8,571 nucleotides of DNA, taken from assembly GCA_033763635.1 (NCBI GenBank), contig JANRKG010000014.1, positions 1 through 8,571 on the forward strand, read 5' to 3'. Below the pieces are notes generated by a model. It saw only the letters and a list, made by a program, of their open reading frames with translations. It was not told the DNA's origin and did no database searches. The position numbers were made by a program, and so were the translations under genes. Positions 1-5,402 of this stretch are shown here, piece after piece. Each line of letters starts with the position of its first letter. Position 1 is the first letter of the stretch. Origin of the DNA: JANRKG01 sp033763635 (GTDB lineage: Bacteria; Cyanobacteriota; Cyanobacteriia; GCF-001939115).

Positions 1-45
1 TAGGTTTCCTCCAATAAGAGAAGACAACGTAGTTCAAATCGTTGC

Positions 46-79
46 GCCAGCTTTGTTCAGAGAAGCTGGCCTTTTTTTT
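46..79 (+). terminator. Rho-independent terminator of an upstream gene
   Basis: A perfect 8-bp stem, GCCAGCTT (46-53) pairing with AAGCTGGC (63-70), encloses a 9-nt loop. It is followed by C and then eight T residues (72-79). This is the standard intrinsic terminator layout for a plus-strand transcript entering from the left. The gene it serves lies outside the window. It also insulates the znu promoter downstream. Confidence 0.85.
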
Positions 80-110
80 GCCCTTTTTTCCTTACCTGTT
101 TACCCTCTTC

Positions 111-247
111 GGGTGCATCCCACTTTTGCAAAGTCGCCCCCTCATCCCCCAACCCTTCTCCCTGAGGGAGAAGGGGAGCCGGATTTTAAAGTCCCTCTCC
201 TTTGGGAGAGGGATTTAGGGTGAGAGTTACACAACTGGGATGCACCC
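111..247. mobile_element. MITE-like palindromic element with 9-bp target duplication
   Basis: This is a 137-bp non-coding element bounded by perfect 12-bp terminal inverted repeats, GGGTGCATCCCA (111-122) and TGGGATGCACCC (236-247). It is flanked on both sides by the identical 9-bp direct repeat ACCCTCTTC (102-110 and 248-256), the signature of a transposase-mediated insertion. Inside are two strong hairpins: a 10-bp stem (153-162 with 166-175, 3-nt loop) and an 8-bp stem (193-200 with 205-212). The arms CCCTCATCC and GGATTTAGGGTGAG extend the symmetry imperfectly. The internal sequence resembles the abundant 'CCCTCTCC...GGGAGAGGG' palindromic repeats of cyanobacterial genomes (from memory, not searched). 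It encodes no transposase, so movement would need one supplied in trans. Confidence 0.85.
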
Positions 248-283
248 ACCCTCTTCTGCCCTCTGTCCTCTAACCCTCAGCCC

Positions 284-312
284 TTGTCACCGAATCAAAA
301 TGAGAATAAGAT
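284..312 (+). promoter_or_regulatory. Predicted sigma70-type promoter of znuACB
   Basis: TTGTCA (284-289) and TAAGAT (307-312) are separated by exactly 17 bp, a good match to the housekeeping -35/-10 arrangement. This places the transcription start near 319 and gives a leader of about 40 nt before the chosen znuA ATG at 360. The -10 hexamer lies inside the first Fur/Zur-like box, so binding there would block polymerase. The promoter sits just outside the MITE and its target duplication. Confidence 0.6.
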
Positions 313-342
313 TCATATTCAGCGAGAATAAGAACGATTCTC
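302..342 (+). promoter_or_regulatory. Tandem Fur/Zur-like operators
   Basis: Two 19-bp imperfect palindromes lie in tandem: GAGAATAAGATTCATATTC (302-320) and GAGAATAAGAACGATTCTC (324-342). The second has perfect GAGAAT/ATTCTC arms. Both start with the same 10-mer, GAGAATAAGA, spaced 22 bp apart, about two helical turns. Size and AT-rich hexamers match Fur-family boxes. Zur is the most likely regulator because the next gene is a zinc-binding lipoprotein, but sequence alone does not separate Zur from Fur. The boxes cover the -10 element and the transcription-start region, which fits repression when metal is plentiful. Confidence 0.6.
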
Positions 343-359
343 ATTACCGAATTAAATCT

Positions 360-1400
360 ATGCGCTACCCCCGTTCCCGTCACGTCTGGTTAGCTGTATT
401 GTTGCCCTGCTTAATGGCAAGCGGTTGCACCTCCCCCGGTGGGTCTTCCTCTCCTCAACAGAATCAGAGTCCACAAGCACCGTCTATCCAACCTGCGGTT
501 CAGGTTCCACGCCTGAAGGTTGTCACAACATTTTTACCCGTCTATCTGTTTACGAAGGCAGTTGCTGGAGATGCGGCTGAGGTCAGTATTCTCTTGCCAC
601 CGGGAACAGATGTGCATGAATACCAATCCCGCCCAGCGGATGTGAAGGCGATCGTCGAAGCAGATGTATTGGTGAAGAACGGCCTGGGCATGGAGGAATT
701 TCTAGAGGGAACGGTGCGGAATGCCCAGAATGCCAACCTCAAGATGATTGATGCCAGTAAAGGAATTCAGCCCCTTAAAACCATTGGTACGGTTGTAAAT
801 CCTACCGAAGAGGACGGGCACGATCATGGGCATGCCCATGAGACGGAGGAAACATCAGAAGCGGGTAAGAAAAAACACGGACACAGCCATGCTGCCGGAA
901 ATCCCCATGTATGGCTTGATCCCACGCTAGCAAAGCGGCAGGTTGAGACCATCCGGGATGGGCTGATTCAGGCAGATCCTAAAAATCGGGCGGCTTACGA
1001 AGCCAATGCCCAAGCCTACCTCGCCCAGTTAGCGGATCTCGATCAACAGTTTCAGCAACGGTTAGGCAAGTACCGCGATCGTACCTTTATTACGTTCCAC
1101 GATGCCTTTCCCTACCTGGCGCGTCGCTATCAACTCAATCAGGTAGCGGTGGTTGAAATCCCTGAAGACAGTCTTTCCCCTGCGGATCTCCAGGAAACGG
1201 TCAAGGCCGTGAAGCAATTTCAGGTCAAAGCATTGCTCAGTGAACCGGGAGTGGATAACAAACTATTGCAAACCCTGTCACGAGACTTGAAGCTGAACTT
1301 GAAGACCCTGGACTCCCTGGAATCCGGCAATCTGGACCCTCAATATTACTTCACAGCGATGCAAGCCAATCTGCAAACACTGGAAGCCGCATTTCAATAA
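360..1400 (+). CDS. znuA: Zinc ABC transporter substrate-binding lipoprotein ZnuA
   Basis: This is a 346-aa periplasmic zinc-binding protein of the cluster A-I (ZnuA/TroA) family, which captures Zn2+ and delivers it to the ZnuB permease. The N-terminus is a lipoprotein signal: basic MRYPRSR, a hydrophobic stretch, then lipobox ASGC with acylated Cys23. Likely metal ligands are His86 (GTDVHEY), His183 (GNPHVWLDP), His247 (TFHDAF) and an acidic residue near Asp318. Between the first two lies a His/Asp/Glu-rich loop (about 154-176) typical of zinc-specific rather than manganese members. The frame stays open upstream to 240, but that ATG is in the MITE terminal repeat and the extension would cover the promoter and operators. 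The start at 360 puts the signal peptide at the N-terminus. No clear Shine-Dalgarno is seen. It is first in an operon with znuC, 16 bp downstream. Confidence 0.93.
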   Translation: MRYPRSRHVWLAVLLPCLMASGCTSPGGSSSPQQNQSPQAPSIQPAVQVPRLKVVTTFLPVYLFTKAVAGDAAEVSILLPPGTDVHEYQSRPADVKAIVEADVLVKNGLGMEEFLEGTVRNAQNANLKMIDASKGIQPLKTIGTVVNPTEEDGHDHGHAHETEETSEAGKKKHGHSHAAGNPHVWLDPTLAKRQVETIRDGLIQADPKNRAAYEANAQAYLAQLADLDQQFQQRLGKYRDRTFITFHDAFPYLARRYQLNQVAVVEIPEDSLSPADLQETVKAVKQFQVKALLSEPGVDNKLLQTLSRDLKLNLKTLDSLESGNLDPQYYFTAMQANLQTLEAAFQ

Positions 1401-1416
1401 ACCATAGGCAGTATTG

Positions 1417-2223
1417 ATGATTCCAACTGTTCGAGTTGAAGGTTTGACGGTCTACCGGGGCAGTTATGCAGCCGTTGAAGAGGTATCTTTTAATTTAGAC
1501 CCCGGAACCGATACGGCGATCGTCGGTCCCAACGGATCGGGGAAGAGTACCCTGGTGCTTGCTTTGCTGGGGTTAATTCCTCGATCAGCAGGGCGAATTG
1601 ATATTTTGGGTTGTCCCCTGGAACGGTTGGAGTCCTTGCGTTCTCAGATTGGGTACGTGCCTCAAGATTTTGTGTTCGATCGCGGCTTTCCCCTCTCTGT
1701 TCGCGAAATGGTTTCCCTGGGATGGCCTGCACCGCGAATCCAGTGGCAGGGCTGGTCGCAATGGGGGGCAACGCTTCCGCAAGCGATCGCATCTTTTCCG
1801 TTTCCCTGGCAAATTGATTTGGAAAAAACGGCTGCGGTCAATCGGGCTTTAGAGCGGGTGGATGCCTACCATTTGCGTCATAGGCCGATCGGCACCCTCA
1901 GCACAGGGCAATTGAAGCGAGTTTTGCTGGCCTATTGCCTGGTTGTTCCCCGCAAGCTCCTGATTTTGGACGAGGCTTTCGCGGGGGTAGATGCCCACGG
2001 AGAAGCGGATTTTTATCATTTGCTGGGGGAACTGAAGCAGGAACAGCAATGGACCATTCTGCAAGTTTCCCATGATCTGGAGATGGTAAACCGTCACTGC
2101 GATCGAGTTCTCTGTCTCAATCGCAAGTTAATTTGCTATGGACAGCCAGAGGTGGCATTGTCTCCTCAAAATCTTTTAGCCGCTTATGGTCCGGCTTTCA
2201 GCCGTTACCATCATCATCATTAA
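1417..2223 (+). CDS. znuC: Zinc ABC transporter ATP-binding protein ZnuC
   Basis: This is the cytoplasmic ATPase that powers zinc import with ZnuB and ZnuA (268 aa). All nucleotide-binding motifs are present in order: Walker A GPNGSGKST (37-45), Q-loop YVPQ (Gln83), signature LSTGQ (161-165, Thr replacing the usual Gly), Walker B LLILDE (181-186) and switch His219 in VSHD. Between the Q-loop and the signature there is a Trp/Pro-rich stretch of about 35 residues (around 103-137), probably part of the helical subdomain that contacts the permease. The protein ends in four histidines (265-268), which could bind metal; that is inference. I chose ATG 1417; an in-frame TTG at 1414 directly before it is also possible. 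The gap to znuA is 16 bp, consistent with co-transcription. Confidence 0.93.
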   Translation: MIPTVRVEGLTVYRGSYAAVEEVSFNLDPGTDTAIVGPNGSGKSTLVLALLGLIPRSAGRIDILGCPLERLESLRSQIGYVPQDFVFDRGFPLSVREMVSLGWPAPRIQWQGWSQWGATLPQAIASFPFPWQIDLEKTAAVNRALERVDAYHLRHRPIGTLSTGQLKRVLLAYCLVVPRKLLILDEAFAGVDAHGEADFYHLLGELKQEQQWTILQVSHDLEMVNRHCDRVLCLNRKLICYGQPEVALSPQNLLAAYGPAFSRYHHHH

Positions 2224-2233
2224 AGTTGGGAAT

Positions 2234-2284
2234 GGGTCATCGGTCATGGGTTACGGCCCTATCCCCCATTCCCCATTCCCCCTT
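2234..2284 (+). repeat. Heptameric short tandem repeats (STRR-like)
   Basis: The 77-bp gap between znuC and znuB is filled by degenerate heptamers: GGGTCAT, CGGTCAT, GGGTTAC (2234-2254), then CCCCATT, CCCCATT, CCCCCTT (2264-2284). These resemble the short tandemly repeated repetitive (STRR) sequences known in filamentous cyanobacteria. They lie inside the predicted znu transcript and break the otherwise tight gene spacing. The znuB frame happens to stay open through them, but with low-complexity content. Confidence 0.6.
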
Positions 2285-2300
2285 TCCACTTCCAACCACA

Positions 2301-3125
2301 ATGAACGATCTACTCTCCCTTCTTCACCTGCCTTTTATGCAACGAGCGATCGTTGGGGGGGTGCTCATGGGCATGCTGGGCGGCTTATTGGGATGTTTTG
2401 TGACACTACGGCAGTTGTCGTTTTTTAGCCACGCAGTGGGACATGCGGCCCTGGTTGGCATTGCGATCGGCATTTTGTTAGAACTTAATCCCACCTGGAT
2501 GCTGTTACCGTTCACGATCGCCTTTGGGTTGGCGGCTCTGTACCTGATCGACCGCACGAATCTCTGGAGTGACACGATTCTCAGTATCATTCTATCGGGC
2601 GCGTTGGCGATCGGGGTGATCCTGACCAGTTTCATCCAGAGTTACCGGGGAAATCTGACGGGGGTGTTGTTTGGCGATATTTTGGCGATCGATACCCCTG
2701 ACTTGATCCTCACCGGGGGCTTGTTGGTGATCACCGCTGGCATTATTCTGACAACCCTGCCTCAACAGATTCTCATTACTCTGAACCAGTCCGTCGCCAA
2801 GGTTCAGGGGATTGCTGTGCAATTCCATCGCTATTTGTTTGTCGTGCTGCTATCCCTGACGGTGGCGGTTTCCATTAAGGCGATTGGGATTTTGCTGGTC
2901 AATGCGTTTTTGGTCATCCCAGCATCGACGGCTCGACTGTTGAGTGTTCGGTTCGATCGCTTTCTGGGACTGTCGATCGTGCTGGGAGCCTTCAGCAGCA
3001 TCACGGGAATGCTGGTTTCGATCTTATGGAATTTTCCCTCCGGTCCCAGTATCGTATTGATGCAATTTTTGATGTTTCTGCTGGCTCTCGGTCTCCAACG
3101 GTTTCTAGCTAAACCTGTCACCTGA
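2301..3125 (+). CDS. znuB: Zinc ABC transporter permease ZnuB
   Basis: This is an inner-membrane permease of the ABC-3 family (274 aa), the channel subunit that dimerises and works with ZnuC and ZnuA. The sequence is strongly hydrophobic with about eight predicted membrane segments, starting around residue 13 (AIVGGVLMGMLGGLLGCFV). It carries the family stretch SHAVGHAALVGIAIG in the N-terminal third and NAFLVIPASTARLL in the C-terminal third. The frame is open back to 2133, overlapping znuC, but the first 56 codons would translate the heptamer repeats and the znuC 3' end. ATG 2301 immediately precedes the usual family N-terminus (MNDLLSLLHLPFMQRA), so it is preferred. It is the last gene of the znu operon; no intrinsic terminator is evident before the ntcB promoter. 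Confidence 0.92.
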   Translation: MNDLLSLLHLPFMQRAIVGGVLMGMLGGLLGCFVTLRQLSFFSHAVGHAALVGIAIGILLELNPTWMLLPFTIAFGLAALYLIDRTNLWSDTILSIILSGALAIGVILTSFIQSYRGNLTGVLFGDILAIDTPDLILTGGLLVITAGIILTTLPQQILITLNQSVAKVQGIAVQFHRYLFVVLLSLTVAVSIKAIGILLVNAFLVIPASTARLLSVRFDRFLGLSIVLGAFSSITGMLVSILWNFPSGPSIVLMQFLMFLLALGLQRFLAKPVT

Positions 3126-3145
3126 TTCTCCAACCTGATTTCTCT

Positions 3146-3187
3146 GTATCCCCTTCTACCAAATGAGATGTCTGGATGGGATATGGT
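3146..3187 (+). promoter_or_regulatory. NtcA-activated promoter of ntcB
   Basis: A perfect NtcA core, GTA-N8-TAC, occupies 3146-3159. Exactly 22 bp later is TATGGT (3182-3187), matching the TAN3T -10 element. If transcription starts about 7 nt after the -10, near 3194, the NtcA site is centred at -41.5, the classical class II activator position. NtcA, the cyanobacterial CRP-family regulator, activates nitrogen genes through this architecture when 2-oxoglutarate is high. No -35 hexamer is needed in such promoters. The gene downstream is ntcB, a known kind of NtcA target, which supports the call. Confidence 0.8.
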
Positions 3188-3191
3188 TAAG

Positions 3192-3208
3192 GTCACAAAA
3201 AATGTGAC
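3192..3208 (+). promoter_or_regulatory. Perfect spaced palindrome at the ntcB transcription start
   Basis: GTCACA (3192-3197) and TGTGAC (3203-3208) form perfect 6-bp inverted arms around five A residues. The site falls on or just after the predicted start of the ntcB transcript. It could be an operator or a small hairpin at the mRNA 5' end. The half-sites are everted relative to the CRP consensus (TGTGA-N6-TCACA), so a SyCRP1 site is unlikely. The binding protein is unknown. Confidence 0.5.
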
Positions 3209-3235
3209 ATAGGCTACATACCATAGGCTAGATAC
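3208..3235 (+). repeat. 14-bp tandem repeat abutting the ntcB start codon
   Basis: CATAGGCTACATAC (3208-3221) is followed directly by CATAGGCTAGATAC (3222-3235), 13 of 14 bases identical, ending 1 bp before the ntcB ATG. It occupies the ribosome-loading region, where no Shine-Dalgarno is visible. The repeat may be a regulator-binding site, a translational element or a neutral duplication; the sequence does not decide. Confidence 0.6.
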
Positions 3236-3236
3236 T

Positions 3237-4193
3237 ATGCGCCTGGAACAGTTACAGGCATTCCTTGCCGTTGCGGATACTGGAAGTTTTCAGAAAGCTG
3301 CTCAACGGTGTGGGGTGACTCAATCAACCATCAGTCGTCAGATTCAAAGCTTAGAGACGGATTTGGGGTTATCCCTCCTGCATCGTACGGCCCAGGCTCG
3401 ATTGACAGTCGGTGGAGAACGCCTTTTGCCCCGTGCCCGTAAGATTTGGCAGGAATGGCAAACGGCTACCCGTGAGTTACAAGATCTCATAGAAGGGAAG
3501 CAGCCGGAGTTGTGTGTCGCGGCAATTCACTCTATCTGTGCCCATTACCTGCCTCCCGTGTTACAACAGTTCTGCCAGAAATTCCCGGAAATTCAGCTAC
3601 GGGTCACTTCCTTAGGAAGCGATCGTGCCCTAAAAGTCTTGAAGGATGGACTGGTAGATTTGGCGATCGTCATGAACAATCGCTTTCTCACAGGTAGCTC
3701 GGAGATGGTGGTGGAGCCACTGTATGAGGAGACGATCGAAATTTTGATGGCCTCCAATCACCCTTTGTCTGCCTATGAGCGAGTACCCTGGACAGAATTA
3801 GTCCGGTATCCTCAGGTGGTGTTCAAAGATGGGTATGGGATGCAGCGGTTGGTGCAAGAACAGTTCCAACGGCAGGGTGCAATGTTGAATGCCGTATTAG
3901 AATTAAATACGCTAGATGCGTTTCGAGGTGTGGTGCGACAGGGGGAAATGGTCACCCTTCTTCCCAGGGCAGCAATCCTGGACGTTCATCTAGACCCCAC
4001 CTTAACCGTTCGTCCGACGGAAGAACCCTCCCTGATCCGTCAGGTGGTGCTAGTGACAACTCGCGATCGGTTGCAAATTCCACCCATTCAGCATTTTCGA
4101 GAGTTAGTGTTGCAACTGATGAATCCTCAAATGCCTTCTATGTCGTCCTCTCCCATGCTGGAAACGTCCGCATCTTCCCTGGTAATTGCCTGA
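3237..4193 (+). CDS. ntcB: LysR-family nitrate-assimilation activator NtcB
   Basis: This is a LysR-type transcriptional regulator (318 aa). An N-terminal winged helix-turn-helix spans about residues 1-60, with the family core SFQKAAQRCGVTQSTISRQI. It is followed by a linker helix and a two-lobe effector-binding domain (about 90-295). In cyanobacteria NtcB activates the nitrate/nitrite assimilation genes (nirA operon) together with NtcA, in response to nitrite or nitrate. I assign NtcB rather than CmpR, RbcR or NdhR from remembered family similarity (for example ELCVAAIHSICAHYLPPVL), the NtcA promoter immediately upstream, and cnaT starting 2 bp after its stop, the same neighbour as in Anabaena PCC 7120. 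The last 20 or so residues (Met/Ser-rich, after LVLQLMNP) look like a non-conserved tail. The nirA-nrt-narB genes are not in this window. Confidence 0.85.
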   Translation: MRLEQLQAFLAVADTGSFQKAAQRCGVTQSTISRQIQSLETDLGLSLLHRTAQARLTVGGERLLPRARKIWQEWQTATRELQDLIEGKQPELCVAAIHSICAHYLPPVLQQFCQKFPEIQLRVTSLGSDRALKVLKDGLVDLAIVMNNRFLTGSSEMVVEPLYEETIEILMASNHPLSAYERVPWTELVRYPQVVFKDGYGMQRLVQEQFQRQGAMLNAVLELNTLDAFRGVVRQGEMVTLLPRAAILDVHLDPTLTVRPTEEPSLIRQVVLVTTRDRLQIPPIQHFRELVLQLMNPQMPSMSSSPMLETSASSLVIA

Positions 4194-4195
4194 TC

Positions 4196-5266
4196 ATGAG
4201 TAGTGTTTTTCGAGAGCTTCTTCGTAAAGTGGGCAGTGGTGCCCATACGTCCAAAAGCCTGACCCGTGAAGAAGCGGCAACGGCTACGCGGATGATGTTG
4301 CTTCAGGAGGCAACTCCCGCCCAAATTGGCGCTTTTATGATCTCCCACCGCATCAAACGCCCTACGCCCGAAGAACTGGCGGGGATGTTGGATGCTTACG
4401 ATCAGTTTGGAAGCAAGCTCCCAGCAGTGGATGATGGTCAGCCAACCGTCGTTTTGGGTTGCCCCTACGATGGGCGCGATCGTACAGCCCCCCTGACGCT
4501 TCTGACAGCCCTGATTCTGGTAGCCGCGAACTGCCGCGTTGTGATGCACGGCGGGGAGCGGATGCCCACTAAGTATGGTCTTCCCTTAATCGATATCTGG
4601 CAGGGATTGGGAGTTCATTGGCATAACCTGTCCCTGGAGGAAATTCAGCAGATTTTTGAAGAAACGGGGATGGGGTTCATGTTCCTCCCAGAGCGCTTTC
4701 CCCAGGCACAGGGTTTGGTGGCCTACCGGGATGAGATTGGCAAGCGGCCTCCCTTCGCCACGATCGAACTAATGTGGAATCCCTATGAGGGAGAGGCAAC
4801 GGTGGTTGCTGGATTTGTCCATCCCCCGACAGAAGCGATGATCCGGGAAGCCTTTACCCTCCGGGGAACGCCTTCTCGCTTTATTACGGTTAAGGGGCTG
4901 GAGGGAAGTTGTGATCTGCCCCGCGATCGAACCGCCATTATTGGCCTGGGGCAGATGGGATCAGACCAAAACTTTCAGTTTGAGCGATTGCTCCTTCACC
5001 CCCGCGATTACAACCTCACTCCGATTGATGTGCCTCTGGAATCCTTTAACCAACTGATTGCCGAAATCCGGGCTGTCTTACAGGGGCAACCTACCGAACT
5101 CATGCAATCGACCCTCTGGAATGGGGGCTTTTATCTCTGGCAGTGTGGTCAGTGTTCATCCCTGGAAGCAGGGATGGAGCAAACCCAGGAACTCCTCATT
5201 GGGGGCCAGGTCCGGCAGCAGTTAGAAACCCTCAGCCAGGTTGTTCGTCCCCGGGTCAGTTACTAA
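4196..5266 (+). CDS. cnaT: CnaT: TrpD-like protein required for nir operon expression
   Basis: This 356-aa protein has the fold of the anthranilate phosphoribosyltransferase/thymidine phosphorylase (glycosyltransferase family 3) group. An N-terminal helical domain carries LTREEA...IGAFMISHRIKRPTPEELAGML (about 22-65), and an alpha/beta domain follows. The phosphoribosyl-pyrophosphate loop of true TrpD (GTGGD...N.ST) is replaced here by LGCPYDGRDRTAP (about 87-99), and the later KHGNR segment by MHGGERMPTKYG (117-128). A tryptophan-pathway activity is therefore unlikely. In Anabaena PCC 7120 the protein of this type next to ntcB, CnaT, is needed for nitrate-assimilation gene expression; its biochemical activity is unknown to me. 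The 2-bp gap after ntcB implies one transcript and probably translational coupling. No obvious terminator follows. Confidence 0.82.
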   Translation: MSSVFRELLRKVGSGAHTSKSLTREEAATATRMMLLQEATPAQIGAFMISHRIKRPTPEELAGMLDAYDQFGSKLPAVDDGQPTVVLGCPYDGRDRTAPLTLLTALILVAANCRVVMHGGERMPTKYGLPLIDIWQGLGVHWHNLSLEEIQQIFEETGMGFMFLPERFPQAQGLVAYRDEIGKRPPFATIELMWNPYEGEATVVAGFVHPPTEAMIREAFTLRGTPSRFITVKGLEGSCDLPRDRTAIIGLGQMGSDQNFQFERLLLHPRDYNLTPIDVPLESFNQLIAEIRAVLQGQPTELMQSTLWNGGFYLWQCGQCSSLEAGMEQTQELLIGGQVRQQLETLSQVVRPRVSY

Positions 5267-5306
5267 AAAATCACTCAGGAGATTTCTGGAAAATAACTTC
5301 CCTGCT

Positions 5307-5361
5307 GGTTTCGGCTTCGCTCAACCAACGCCCGTGACCTGGGCTTAGTCGAAGGGCAACC
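5307..5361. repeat. Dispersed 'TTCGRCTTCGCTCAACC' repeat, copy 1
   Basis: The 17-mer TTCGGCTTCGCTCAACC (5310-5326) differs by one base from 8452-8468 near the other end of the window. Here it is followed by GGGCTTAGTCGAAGGG (5341-5356), so TTCGGCT and AGTCGAA form imperfect inverted arms. The element sits between the convergent ends of cnaT and the hydrolase gene and is the only likely foldable structure there. It may serve as a weak bidirectional terminator. Similar 'CTTCGACTNCGCTCA' repeats are scattered in many cyanobacterial genomes (from memory). Confidence 0.6.
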
Positions 5362-5402
5362 CATTGATAAACTCTTTTCAAGAAATCGCCCCAAAAACCG
5401 GA

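Noticed and set aside
111..247. Second transcription terminator or attenuator of znuA
   Set aside because: The hairpins lack a following T-tract, and the perfect terminal repeats plus 9-bp duplication identify an inserted element upstream of the promoter.
2133..2300. Extended znuB start overlapping znuC
   Set aside because: The added 56 residues would translate the znuC 3' end and the heptamer repeats, with low-complexity SPIPHSPFPLP content; ATG 2301 matches the family N-terminus.
360..3125. Manganese (mntCAB-type) rather than zinc transporter
   Set aside because: ZnuA carries the long His-rich loop typical of zinc binders, and Zur-like boxes precede it; a manganese role is not fully excluded.
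3192..3208. SyCRP1/CRP operator
   Set aside because: The half-sites are in the reverse order (TCACA before TGTGA) and spacing is 5, not the TGTGA-N6-TCACA consensus.
4127..4549. 140-aa minus-strand open frame
   Set aside because: It lies antisense to the ntcB end and cnaT start, has no recognisable domain and is explained by the codon bias of real genes.
4196..5266. Anthranilate phosphoribosyltransferase (trpD) for tryptophan synthesis
   Set aside because: The GTGGD phosphoribosyl-pyrophosphate loop is missing, no trp genes are nearby, and the position directly after ntcB fits cnaT.
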